Assembly: GCF_900172225.1 (NCBI RefSeq)
Contig: NZ_FWFO01000001.1
Span: 496,001 to 560,000 of the forward strand
Source of the DNA: Falsiruegeria litorea R37
GTDB lineage: Bacteria; Pseudomonadota; Alphaproteobacteria; Rhodobacterales; Rhodobacteraceae
Length of the DNA: 64,000 bases
Direction: 5' to 3'
The notes beneath the pieces were generated by a model. It saw only the letters and a program-made list of their open reading frames with translations, was not told where the DNA came from and did no database searches. The first letter of the stretch is position 1, and the number at the start of each line of letters is the position of its first letter. A program made the position numbers and the translations under genes. This document shows positions 40,969-49,406 of the stretch, piece after piece.

Positions 40969-42597
40969 ATGGCGCAGCCAAACATCTACGAGCAACATCT
41001 GGATCAGACCCGGGCCAATCATACGGCCTTGTCCCCGCTCAGCTATCTTGAGCGCACCGCGCTGATCTATCCGGACTATCCCGCGTTGGTATATGGGTAT
41101 CGGCGTCAGAATTGGCTTGAGACCTATGATCGCTGTCGACAACTGGCGAGTGCTCTGCACCAGCGTGGGATCGGCAAGGGCGATACCGTGTCGATCATCG
41201 CCGCAAATATCCCCGAGATGTATGAAGCGCATTTTGGTATCCCTATGACGGGGGCTGTGCTGAATGCGATCAACACTCGTTTGGATGCACCGATCGTGGC
41301 TTTTATCTTGCAGCACGCCGAAGCCAAGGTGCTGATGGTTGATCCCGAGTCTTCTGGCGTTGTCAAAGAGGCGCTGACGCAGTTCGACAGTTCAAATCTG
41401 TTGGTGATCGACATCGAAGACGACAGCTTCGATGGGGGTGAGAAGCTGGGGTCACTGACTTATGACGTGCTGCTGGCCGAGGGCGATCCGGCGTTTGATT
41501 GGTCCTTGCCCGCGGATGAATGGGACGCGATCACGCTGAATTATACCTCGGGCACAACCGGCAACCCCAAAGGTGTGGTCTATCACCATCGAGGGGCGGC
41601 GTTGAACGCGACATCGAACATCCTGACTTGGGGGATGCCGCAGCATTCCGTGTATCTGTGGACCCTGCCGATGTTCCACTGCAACGGCTGGTGCTTTCCT
41701 TGGACCATGGCGGCCAATGCCGGAGTATCCGTCTGCCTGCGCGCCGTGCGGGACGAGCCGATCTATCGGGCCTTCCGCGAAGAGAAGGTCACCCATTTCT
41801 GCGGCGCGCCCATCGTACTGAATATGCTCGCCAACGCACCGGATGAGATGAAGGTTTTTGACCACCAGATCAAAGTGATGACGGCAGGTGCTCCACCGCC
41901 GGCCGCCGTGATCGCGAATATGGAAGGCATGGGGGTCGAGGTCACCCATGTCTATGGCTTAACCGAAACCTATGGTCCGTCTGTCGTCTGCGCCTGGAAG
42001 GACGAGTGGAACGAGCATCCGGCAGAGGACCGTGCAGCGCTCAAGGTACGGCAAGGGGTAAAATACCTCGCACTCTCGGGTCTGATGGTGGCCGATCCCG
42101 AAACGTTGGAACCCGTTCCGGCCGATGGCGAGACGATGGGCGAGATTTTCATGCAAGGGAACATCGTCATGAAAGGCTATCTCAAGAACCCCGAGGCGAC
42201 TGACAAGGCGTTCAAGGGTGGTTGGTTTGCAAGTGGCGATTTGGGGGTGATGCACCCCGATGGTTATGTCGCGCTGAAAGATCGCTCCAAGGACATCATC
42301 ATTTCAGGGGGCGAGAACATCTCGTCTGTCGAGGTCGAGGATATTCTGTACAAGCATCCCGCCGTGATGGAGGCAGCCGTGGTCGCGCGCCCAGATGACA
42401 AATGGGGTGAGACACCTTGCGCCTTTGTCGAACTGAAGCCCGGGAAAGAGGCGACCGACGACGAAATCATCGCCTTCTGCCGCGATCACATGGCCCATTT
42501 CAAGGCGCCAAAGACAGTTGTGTTTGGCAGCTTGCCCAAGACCTCAACCGGAAAGATCCAAAAGTTCGTTCTGCGCGATCAGGCACGGGCGCTTTAG
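40969..42597 (+). CDS. Acyl-CoA synthetase (AMP-binding)
   Basis: Adenylate-forming ligase of 542 residues that activates a carboxylic acid with CoA. The P-loop-like motif is LNYTSGTTGNPKGVVYHHRG, A5 is VYGLTETYGP, and the C-terminal hinge and lid have FASGDLGVMHPDGYVALKD, SKDIIISGGENISSVEVE and the catalytic Lys in PKTSTGKIQKFVLR. The overall pattern resembles fatty-acyl or aryl-type acyl-activating enzymes for medium or short substrates. It is not clearly the methylmercaptopropionate ligase DmdB. It has its own leader of 122 bases with GGGGAGAGGTC before the ATG. Confidence 0.93.
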   Translation: MAQPNIYEQHLDQTRANHTALSPLSYLERTALIYPDYPALVYGYRRQNWLETYDRCRQLASALHQRGIGKGDTVSIIAANIPEMYEAHFGIPMTGAVLNAINTRLDAPIVAFILQHAEAKVLMVDPESSGVVKEALTQFDSSNLLVIDIEDDSFDGGEKLGSLTYDVLLAEGDPAFDWSLPADEWDAITLNYTSGTTGNPKGVVYHHRGAALNATSNILTWGMPQHSVYLWTLPMFHCNGWCFPWTMAANAGVSVCLRAVRDEPIYRAFREEKVTHFCGAPIVLNMLANAPDEMKVFDHQIKVMTAGAPPPAAVIANMEGMGVEVTHVYGLTETYGPSVVCAWKDEWNEHPAEDRAALKVRQGVKYLALSGLMVADPETLEPVPADGETMGEIFMQGNIVMKGYLKNPEATDKAFKGGWFASGDLGVMHPDGYVALKDRSKDIIISGGENISSVEVEDILYKHPAVMEAAVVARPDDKWGETPCAFVELKPGKEATDDEIIAFCRDHMAHFKAPKTVVFGSLPKTSTGKIQKFVLRDQARAL

Positions 42598-42923
42598 TCG
42601 AAAATCGACAGATCGAGCTCTAGCAACTCGCCCATCCAAACCGCCCGATCCCGGTGATCCTTTAGGTGTTCGCCGGTGTCGGGATGGGTAAAGATGGTCA
42701 GCCCTTGCCGGTTCAACATTAGCCACGGCAACACTTGGTCCAGCACCTTGGGCCCAAATCCCAACTGGCAGCTCCAGCGCGGGTGGGGGCCCACATTGCG
42801 TTCGTGCATGCGCCCCATCTGAACATCGAAAAGCCGGGCCGCTTCTTCACAAACTGCGCGGGCGGTGCTCACGGTGTCTGCGTCAAAGTAGACGTGGGCA
42901 TGATAACCTTTGATCTCGGGCAT
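42594..42923 (-). CDS. DOPA 4,5-dioxygenase family protein
   Basis: A 109-residue ferredoxin-like fold protein of the DOPA-dioxygenase-like family. Metal-binding motifs are GYHAHVYFDA near the start, GPHPRWSCQLGF, and LTIFTHPDTGEHLKDH with His residues in the usual spacing. Members cleave or bind catechols such as DOPA, and many bacterial ones have unknown substrates. The start MPEIKGYH at 42923 gives the family's usual length. It overlaps the convergent acyl-CoA synthetase by four bases. Confidence 0.85.
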   Translation of the reverse strand: MPEIKGYHAHVYFDADTVSTARAVCEEAARLFDVQMGRMHERNVGPHPRWSCQLGFGPKVLDQVLPWLMLNRQGLTIFTHPDTGEHLKDHRDRAVWMGELLELDLSIFD

Positions 42924-43047
42924 GTCGGCTCCTGCTTTTATCGTGTGATCTGACAGGTCCGCACCTTGCAACGTCAAGTCACGAATTGAGGAGGCCTTAG
43001 CAACACCGCTCTATGCAAGTGTGGCACAGATAGAACTTGGAGATCAG

Positions 43048-43992
43048 ATGTCGGCCAATCAGGTACTGCAAAAGACGCGATCGTTGGTCAAGAAAGGGGC
43101 GCCGGATCAGGCAGTTGCACTATGCGACGCGTTCCTAAAAAATACCCAAAGAATACCTCGGTCCGTAAACGCTTGGATGCGCTTGTGCAGCAGCAAGAGA
43201 TACCGCAGCAGAACCATGCCAAATTGATCCACGCGTTTGCCCAAGGGCGTTATGCTGATTTGCATGCGCAGCTACTGCAGTTGATCGAGAGTTTTCCGCA
43301 GGCCTATTCGCTTTGGCTTTTGTTGGGCAATACGCTGTTGAAATTGAAAGGCTATCCCAAGGCAGAGTTGGCTTTTGGTCAAGCGCGCAAGCTTGATCCG
43401 TCGGCAAGTGCGCGGTTGACTGGATTGGGAGACGCGCAGCGCTGGCAGGGTCACGACGAGGCGGCGCTGGGGTTGTACGACGAAGCACTTGAACAGAATC
43501 CGCGCGATCTTACCGCGTTGAAAAATTGCGGGAATTTGCTTGCCGATTTCGGTCGGTTCGCTGCGGCCATCGGGTATTTTGAAAGGGCCCGCGTCCTGGC
43601 GCCGGCTGGCCGACCTGTGCCTGGACACATTTGTGGTCAATGCCCACACGACGGCCAGTAATGCATTGTGGGCCGGGGTGCCGATGATCACCCGACCGGG
43701 GCAGCAGTTTGCTGCGCGCGTCGGTGCCAGCCTGGTGCAAGCGGCAGGCGTGCCCCAGCTGGTCGCGGACAGCGATGCCGCCTACGAGGCGCTCGCCCTG
43801 CGCTTGGCAACCGAGCCAGAGCAGCTAAAGGCGCTCCAGGCCAAGCTGCACACCGCGCGCCAAAGCTGCTCGCTCTTCGATGCCGGCCGCTATGTCCGGA
43901 ATTTAGAGACGGCTTTTCGTCAGGCGACTGATCGTTGGCGAGCCGGTCTGCCACCGCAGGATTTTGCCGTCATGGATCACACGTCGCGATGA
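43048..43992 (+). pseudogene. Decayed TPR/GT41 (O-GlcNAc-transferase-like) gene
   Basis: Three pieces of one ancestral reading frame are seen. (1) From ATG 43048 (RBS TTGGAGATC): NQVLQKTRSLVKKGAPDQAV up to ALCDAFLK. (2) A shift at the A-run 43137-43142 moves it to another frame with KKYPKNTSVRKRLDALVQQQ-like TPR sequence (YPKNTSVRKRLDAL, HAFAQGRYADLHAQLLQLIE) to about 43595. (3) In a third frame, RLADLCLDTFVVNAHTTASN, ALWAGVPMITRPG and ARVGASLVQAAGVPQL match the C-terminal end of GT41 catalytic domains. Intermediate TPRs and most of the catalytic domain are missing at the (2)/(3) junction near 43590-43610. It ends inside the convergent agmatinase gene. Confidence 0.85.
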
Positions 43993-44936
43993 TGCAGGAT
44001 GCGTCCAATAGAATTCATCAAGAGCTGCGCCGCCAGGATCGAAGTGCTGCCCGTTGGGTCATAATCCGGTGCAACCTCGACCAGATCCATACCCACGATC
44101 TCACCCCGCTGTGCCAATCCATCGATCAGTTCCAGCACCTCATAGTACATGAAACCACCATGGCTGGGTGTGCCGGTGCCGGGTGCGATCGATGGATCAA
44201 AGGCGTCAATGTCGACCGTCAGGTAGTACCGTGCGCCTTCGGGGATGCGCTTTAGCATCGCCTCGATCCCCATCTTGCGGACATGGCGGACCGATTGAAT
44301 GTCCGACCCCATCGACCGCGCATCCTCGTACCCGTCTTTGGCGGTCGACGATACATTGCGAATGCCGATTTGGCTCAGGCCAGTGACATAAGGCTTTTCG
44401 GCGGCACGGCGCATGGGGTTGCCATGGCCATAGCGCACGCCATGACGCTCGTCGACAAAGTCCAAGTGTGCGTCGATCTGCACCACATGGATCGGCTCCT
44501 GATCGTCAAAGGCATTGATGCAGGGGATGTTGATCGAATGGTCGCCGCCCAGGACCACCGGCAAAGCGCCCGCCTGCAGCATCTTGCGGACGCCGTGTTC
44601 AATGTTGGCATGGCTTTGAATGGTGTCGGTGTGGACGATGTCGGCATCGCCAATATCGACGATGGTGACCTTGGCCGGATCCAGATAGGTTACGTCATCC
44701 TCAAAGTCGTAGGCCCCGGCGTGGCCAAAAGAAAACAAGGTGGACGCCTCGCGGATCGCGCGTGGCCCCATGCGCGTACCGGATCGCCATTGTGTGCCGA
44801 AATCGAACGGAGCGCCCATCACGGCGACATCCGCGTCGATTTGATCCCAGTCCTCAATGTAAGGGTATTTCCCAAAGGTGCAGATGCCCACAAAAGGCAG
44901 GTTCAACCGTCCGCTGTCGTAACCGTGTTTGGCCAT
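43977..44936 (-). CDS. speB: Agmatinase/ureohydrolase family protein
   Basis: Mn-dependent ureohydrolase of 319 residues. The metal ligands lie in VVLGGDHSINIP, QIDAHLDFVDERHG and LTVDIDAFDPSIAPGTGTPS, the three family signatures. The family includes agmatinase (agmatine to putrescine and urea), guanidinobutyrase, guanidinopropionase and others, and closely related marine genes often act on other guanidino compounds. The speB symbol is used loosely. AACGGGGACCAAGAT precedes the ATG. Its 3' end overlaps the pseudogene by 16 bases. Confidence 0.85.
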   Translation of the reverse strand: MAKHGYDSGRLNLPFVGICTFGKYPYIEDWDQIDADVAVMGAPFDFGTQWRSGTRMGPRAIREASTLFSFGHAGAYDFEDDVTYLDPAKVTIVDIGDADIVHTDTIQSHANIEHGVRKMLQAGALPVVLGGDHSINIPCINAFDDQEPIHVVQIDAHLDFVDERHGVRYGHGNPMRRAAEKPYVTGLSQIGIRNVSSTAKDGYEDARSMGSDIQSVRHVRKMGIEAMLKRIPEGARYYLTVDIDAFDPSIAPGTGTPSHGGFMYYEVLELIDGLAQRGEIVGMDLVEVAPDYDPTGSTSILAAQLLMNSIGRILHHRDV

Positions 44937-45051
44937 ATCTTGGTCCCCGTTGTTTTTACGCAGCCTAGACTGCTGAACTGGGGCAAGAACAGTTCGAAAG
45001 CGTCAAAATGCGTCGGAGGCCGGGTAAAATGCAGCCCCCGACGGTTGATAT

Positions 45052-45996
45052 TCAGTACAACGCGACCGGGTTGATAATCATCTGGACGGTACCGCGAATG
45101 CGGGCCTGACCCAGAACGAACATGAACTCGTTGACACCGTCGGCCAGCACCGGGCCGGTGTTCATGGTTTCCAGGATGTAGATGCCGTGGTCTTTGAGCA
45201 GGATTACGTGACCGTAGAATGCTCCGTCACCCGGCGCTGGTGGTACGGGTTCGATGCCCCATGTATCGGCCCCTACGGCCATCACGTCGAGCGAGGCCAG
45301 ATAGCGCGAACCGCTGACATTGATGCCGGGTTCGCCCGATACCCAGGCGGTTGGGTCGGCTTCAAGCGTGTTCTCGGTCCAGCCGGTGTGGAAAAGAACG
45401 ATGTCACCTTTGCCGATACTGACGCCTTGTGCCTCGGCGGCGGCTTTGATCTCTTCTTCACCAAAGTGCTCGCCTGCGGTCAGGTATTCCTTCCCGGCAT
45501 GCTTCGCCATGTCCAGAATGACGGCGCGACCAACCAATGGCGGGATATTGTGGACACCCAGTTTGGTGAGGCCAGTGATGGCTGAAATCTCTTTCTCGTC
45601 GGCGCAGTTGTAATAGAATCCTCCCTCGCCCAGATGGCCCAGCCCATCGATCTGGCTGCCGATGCCGACCCAGGTCTGCAGAAGGTCATCGTTGTAGTTG
45701 CCAGGATAGCCAAAGGCGTTCAGCTTTTGGCCGCCCTGTTGGTTGGGTTGCACCACTTGCAGGCTGAGCGAGCGCGGCGGAAAAGCGGGTGTATTGGAAT
45801 CGATCACGATGCCAAGCGGCGTTGATTTACCCTGTTTGATCAGCGCGGCGGCCTTGAGCGTGTTTTCCGGGCTCACCAGATTAGCTGAACCCAATTCGTC
45901 GCCTTCACCCCATTTCGACGGGGTGCAATCGGCGGCCCAGGTGCTGGTTGCAAGGCTGATGGCGCAGGCAAATCCTGCGAATATAGATGTCTTCAA
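45052..45996 (-). CDS. Secreted cyclase family protein (kynurenine-formamidase-like)
   Basis: A 314-residue protein of the cyclase family (PF04199). TTG at 45996 is chosen because GGGAGGA lies six bases upstream and the reading gives a clean signal peptide (KTSIFAGFACAISLATSTWA, cut before ADCTP); longer starts would bury it. Motifs include GSQIDGLGHLGEGGFYYN, with the His-x-Gly metal region, HNIPPLVGRAVILDMAKH and GKGDIVLFHTGW. Cytoplasmic relatives hydrolyse formylkynurenine or isatin; this one would be periplasmic, substrate unknown. Confidence 0.83.
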   Translation of the reverse strand: MKTSIFAGFACAISLATSTWAADCTPSKWGEGDELGSANLVSPENTLKAAALIKQGKSTPLGIVIDSNTPAFPPRSLSLQVVQPNQQGGQKLNAFGYPGNYNDDLLQTWVGIGSQIDGLGHLGEGGFYYNCADEKEISAITGLTKLGVHNIPPLVGRAVILDMAKHAGKEYLTAGEHFGEEEIKAAAEAQGVSIGKGDIVLFHTGWTENTLEADPTAWVSGEPGINVSGSRYLASLDVMAVGADTWGIEPVPPAPGDGAFYGHVILLKDHGIYILETMNTGPVLADGVNEFMFVLGQARIRGTVQMIINPVALY

Positions 45997-46113
45997 AGGT
46001 CTTCCTCCCAATTGGTTCGGGAAAACTCCGAACCAGAAAACCTTAGCATGGCTTCGCGGTTCACAAAGGGAAGGGGTTTGGGAAACCATCGTATAGGTGG
46101 AATTGCCCTAACG

Positions 46114-46758
46114 TCACGTTTCGGTAGGTGCCCAGCGATCAGGGTGGGCCGCAGCAAATGAGGGATGTGCGTTGCAAGCTGCCTCCACGCCCAAAAGCCG
46201 GGGCATATCGCTGACATCGGCCCCCCAGCGGCGGGCGTTATAGAGTTGTGGCATCAGGCAGATGTCCGCCAAGCTTGGGGTGGCACCAGTGCAAAACGGC
46301 TTCTGATCATAAGCCTGCAGCAAGGTCTCGAACGCGTGCAAACCCGGGCGAATGAAATGGGTCATCCACTCGCCGGGCATGTCGTCGGTGCCGCCACTGA
46401 GAGCTGTAGCATGTTTTGCCACTTGCAGGTTGCACACCGGGTGGATGTCGACAGCGATGGAATGCGCCAAGGCCTGCGATTGCACGCGGGCACCCGGATC
46501 TTTGGGCAACAGGCCCAGATCGCGGGTCTGATCCAGGTAGTCCAGGATCGCCAAGGATTGTGTCAGGCGTAAACCGTCGATCTCGAGCACGGGTACAAAG
46601 CCTTGGGGATTACGCGCAAGATGCTCAGCCGATCTGTGCTCGCCTTTTACCAGATCAACCGAGACCGCCTCATAAGCGATGCCGGCCAAGTTTAGCGCAA
46701 TGCGCACCCGGTAACTGGCCGATGATCTCCAGTAGTCGAAAAGGACGGTTTCACTCAT
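46114..46758 (-). CDS. maiA: Maleylacetoacetate isomerase (zeta-class GST)
   Basis: Glutathione-dependent isomerisation of maleylacetoacetate to fumarylacetoacetate in tyrosine/homogentisate degradation. The 214-residue protein has the zeta signature YWRSSASYRVRIALNLAG (usually SSCSWRVRIAL), NPQGFVPVLEIDG, LTQSLAILDYLDQT and HSIAVDIHPVCNLQV in the C-terminal helical domain. Start at 46758 with GGGAAACAGC upstream. It is the last gene of the hmgA operon, separated from the VOC gene by the three-way-junction repeat at 46789-46856. Confidence 0.93.
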   Translation of the reverse strand: MSETVLFDYWRSSASYRVRIALNLAGIAYEAVSVDLVKGEHRSAEHLARNPQGFVPVLEIDGLRLTQSLAILDYLDQTRDLGLLPKDPGARVQSQALAHSIAVDIHPVCNLQVAKHATALSGGTDDMPGEWMTHFIRPGLHAFETLLQAYDQKPFCTGATPSLADICLMPQLYNARRWGADVSDMPRLLGVEAACNAHPSFAAAHPDRWAPTET

Positions 46759-46788
46759 GCTGTTTCCCTTGCCTTGACGCGTGTCATT

Positions 46789-46856
46789 TGCGGCAAGCGG
46801 CGGAATTTTTGAAAAATTCCGTACCATTTTCTTTCAAAGAAAATGCGCCTGCCGCA
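46789..46856. repeat. Nested inverted repeats predicting a three-way junction
   Basis: An outer stem TGCGGCAAGCG (46789-46799) / CGCCTGCCGCA (46846-46856, one mismatch) encloses two perfect inverted repeats. They are a 10-bp one around a single G at 46801-46821 (arms CGGAATTTTT and AAAAATTCCG) and a 10-bp one around a single C at 46825-46845 (arms CATTTTCTTT and AAAGAAAATG). It lies between the VOC gene and maiA. Confidence 0.8.
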
Positions 46857-46905
46857 GATCATAGAAAACGGCCACCGGCGTATGGGCAAGTGGCTGATGG
46901 GGTGG

Positions 46906-47448
46906 TCAGACTTTGTCCAACTCCTTGGCGTGTAGCCAGTCGGCGTGTTTGGGCGCCTTTTTGGTCACGGACCATTCGTTGAGCATGTCCCACTTTACCT
47001 CGTCCATGCGCTTGAGCATGGCCTCTTCTTCGGGATCCGGGCAGGCCAGTTCAACACGGTGACCATTGGGATCAAAGAAATAGATCGAGTGAAAGATCGA
47101 GTGATCGGTGACACCCAGAACATCGACGCCGTTGGCCTCAAGGTGCTCCTTGAACTCGATCAGGGTCTCGCGGTCCTTGACCTTGAACGCGATGTGCTGA
47201 ACCCAGATCGGTGTGTTCGGATCGCGGCCCATTTCCGGTTTGGTAGGCAATTCAAAGAACGCCAGCACGTTGCCGTCCCCCGCATCCAGGAACAGGTGCA
47301 TGTAGGGATCGGGTTCGTGGGTGGACGGCACGTGATCCTCGGCAATCGCCAGGATGAAATCCATGTTCAGCATTTTGCCGTACCATTCCACCGTCTCTTT
47401 CGCGTCCTTGCAGCGATAGGCGACGTGGTGAATCTTTTCGACTTTCAT
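46906..47448 (-). CDS. VOC (glyoxalase/dioxygenase superfamily) protein
   Basis: A 180-residue metal-binding protein with the VOC beta-alpha-beta-beta-beta fold. Candidate ligands are His7 or His8 in KIHHVAYRC, a second His in PIWVQHIAFKVKD and Glu in GHRVELACPDPE. It is too short to be 4-hydroxyphenylpyruvate dioxygenase (about 350 residues), which is otherwise expected in a homogentisate cluster. Its place between DUF2783 and maiA suggests a step in the same aromatic pathway. GTATG-like start with AGAAGAGGTTTGATAC upstream; three bases separate it from DUF2783. Confidence 0.85.
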   Translation of the reverse strand: MKVEKIHHVAYRCKDAKETVEWYGKMLNMDFILAIAEDHVPSTHEPDPYMHLFLDAGDGNVLAFFELPTKPEMGRDPNTPIWVQHIAFKVKDRETLIEFKEHLEANGVDVLGVTDHSIFHSIYFFDPNGHRVELACPDPEEEAMLKRMDEVKWDMLNEWSVTKKAPKHADWLHAKELDKV

Positions 47449-47451
47449 GTA

Positions 47452-47652
47452 TCAAACCTCTTCTTTTAGCGCGGCAGCCGCCAGCGCTTGGGTCAGGATC
47501 GCGCGGTTTCCAATGTGGTTGGCCAGCACCAGCACCAGCCGCGCGTTCAGCGCGTCGCTGTCGGCCTTGTCCAGGCCCTCGTGGGTTGCCAGCAGCTCGG
47601 CGTAGAAATCATCTGCGCCGTCGATGTTCGGGGTCAGGATCAGGTCATCCAT
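47452..47652 (-). CDS. DUF2783 domain protein (66 aa)
   Basis: A 66-residue acidic, helical protein of the DUF2783 family: NIDGADDFYAELLATHEGLD, then SDALNARLVLVLANHIGNRA and ILTQALAAA. Small DUF2783 proteins are found next to flavin monooxygenases in proteobacterial aromatic-degradation clusters, so a partner or stabiliser of the upstream FAD enzyme is conceivable (inference). Five bases separate it from that gene; GGAGTAACCCAG precedes the ATG. Confidence 0.85.
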   Translation of the reverse strand: MDDLILTPNIDGADDFYAELLATHEGLDKADSDALNARLVLVLANHIGNRAILTQALAAAALKEEV

Positions 47653-47657
47653 CTGGG

Positions 47658-49268
47658 TTACTCCTTGCCTGTGGCGCGACGGATCGCGGCGCGGATTTGC
47701 GGTTCGTCAAAGCTGGGTCGGCGGGCGGCCACATGCTGATCCGGGCGGATCAGGTAAACACCACTGTCGTTGTCGCCGAGGTAGCGTTCCTTGAGCGCCA
47801 AGGTCGCGTCATCCTTGATCGACAGCGCCAGGCGGGTGACTTCGACGCCGTCTTCTTCGATCAGATCAGGTGCGTCCGCGTCGATGGTCAGCAGGGTGAA
47901 CTTGTCCGCCAGCTTGGGCAGCAGGAACTCATCCCCCAGCGGCGCATCGGGGCAGGGCGATCCGGGCCGTGTACGGGCCGGGCCATCGAGTGCGTCGGCC
48001 GAGTTCAACGGCGAGCCATCATAGGTGCAGGGTACCGACAGGCGGCCCGAGTTCACCAGCGGGCGCGCAAATTCGTGGTGTTCGCTCAGGTCCAGCACGG
48101 CGTCGCGCAGTATGCGGCTCATTTCGGATTTGGGCGTGATGAAGTCGGTCGAACGCGACGAATTCAGGATGTTCTCGTCCGCGCCATGGACCCGCTCCAT
48201 GTCATAGCTGTCGAGCAGGCTTTCGGGCGCTTTGCCCTCCATCACCAGTTTCAGCTTCCAGATCAGGTTGTCGGTGTCTTGCAGGCCAGAGTTGGCACCG
48301 CGCGCGCCAAAGGGTGAAACCTGATGCGCTGCATCCCCGGCAAAGATCACGCGGCCGTGGCGGAACTGTTCCATCCGGCGGCATTGGAAGGTGTAGATGC
48401 TGACCCACTCCAGCTCGAACTGGACTTCCTCACCCAGCATAGCCTTCAGTCGCGGGATCACATTCTCGGGACGCTTTTCGCGCTCCTTGTCGATATCCCA
48501 ACCCAGCTGCAGGTCGATGCGCCAGACCCCATCGGGCTGTTTGTGCAAGAGCGCCGACTGTCCCTTGTTGAAGGGCGGATCGAACCAGAACCAGCGCTCG
48601 GTCGGGAAATCGGCGTCCATGATCACATCAGCGATCAAGAAGTTGTCTTCGAATACACGGCCAACAAAGTCCTTACCCAGCATCCGGCGCGTGGGCGATC
48701 CGGCGCCGTCACAGGCGATCAGCCAATCGGCCTCGAGTGTGTAAGACCCTTCGGGCGTCTCGACCTCCAGCTTTACATGGTCGGGGTGGGTGCCGATCGC
48801 TTCGACCTTGTTGCGGCCCCGGATCTCAATCGGCGCGCCTTGCTCCTGCAATTCGCGGACCCGGTTCACCATGTATTCTTCGAAGTAATACTGTTGCAGG
48901 TTGATGAAGGCCGGGCGGGCGTGGCCCTCTTCGGGCAGCAGATTGAAGTCATAGACCTGGCGGTCATCAAAGAACACCTTGCCCAGGTTCCACTGAACCC
49001 CTTTGTCGACCATCGGCTGGCCACACCCCAAACGGTCGAGGATCTCCAGCGGGCGTTTGGCGAAACAGATGGCGCGGCTGCCAAAGCTGACCTTGTCGTT
49101 GTCGTCCAACACGACAACCTCGATCCCTTGCTGAGCCAGGTCAATTGCTGCGGCCAGGCCAACAGGGCCGGCGCCGATCACCGCGACCTTGTGCCGAACC
49201 GGCGCGGGCGCGTCCTGATCCGGGCTGCGGTCGTAGGCATAGAGTGGAACTTCGAAAATCTTGTTCAT
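47658..49268 (-). CDS. FAD-dependent aromatic monooxygenase (PHBH/MhpA family)
   Basis: A flavin hydroxylase of 536 residues. The dinucleotide motif is VAVIGAGPVGLAAAIDLAQQ (34-53), the DG motif is IACDGAGSPTRRMLG and the GD motif is VIFAGDAAHQVSPFGARGAN, followed by a thioredoxin-like C-terminal region as in MhpA/phenol hydroxylase. It may hydroxylate a phenolic acid to feed homogentisate, for example 3-hydroxyphenylacetate, because no hppD is nearby; this is inference. Start at 49268 (MNKIFEV) after GGGGGGAGAGCCC. It belongs to the hmgA operon. Confidence 0.88.
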   Translation of the reverse strand: MNKIFEVPLYAYDRSPDQDAPAPVRHKVAVIGAGPVGLAAAIDLAQQGIEVVVLDDNDKVSFGSRAICFAKRPLEILDRLGCGQPMVDKGVQWNLGKVFFDDRQVYDFNLLPEEGHARPAFINLQQYYFEEYMVNRVRELQEQGAPIEIRGRNKVEAIGTHPDHVKLEVETPEGSYTLEADWLIACDGAGSPTRRMLGKDFVGRVFEDNFLIADVIMDADFPTERWFWFDPPFNKGQSALLHKQPDGVWRIDLQLGWDIDKEREKRPENVIPRLKAMLGEEVQFELEWVSIYTFQCRRMEQFRHGRVIFAGDAAHQVSPFGARGANSGLQDTDNLIWKLKLVMEGKAPESLLDSYDMERVHGADENILNSSRSTDFITPKSEMSRILRDAVLDLSEHHEFARPLVNSGRLSVPCTYDGSPLNSADALDGPARTRPGSPCPDAPLGDEFLLPKLADKFTLLTIDADAPDLIEEDGVEVTRLALSIKDDATLALKERYLGDNDSGVYLIRPDQHVAARRPSFDEPQIRAAIRRATGKE

Positions 49269-49406
49269 GGGCTCTCCCCCCTCAAACAGTGCGCGAGGCA
49301 CAAGTTTCCTGGGTCCCGGCAGCGACCCGCCGGGAGTGATGGTTCATGGTCTTACGTTTCGGTCCGGGGCGACACGATCTGGATCAAAGACGCCCCGGCA
49401 GGTGCC

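Noticed and set aside
40969-42597. Naming the acyl-CoA synthetase as DmdB (dimethylsulfoniopropionate pathway), because a dmdB lies near tauABC in Ruegeria.
   Set aside because: The N-terminal and core sequence differs from the DmdB pattern that I remember; a general acyl-CoA ligase label is safer.
46906-47448. The VOC protein as 4-hydroxyphenylpyruvate dioxygenase.
   Set aside because: It is half the length needed and has only one VOC module.
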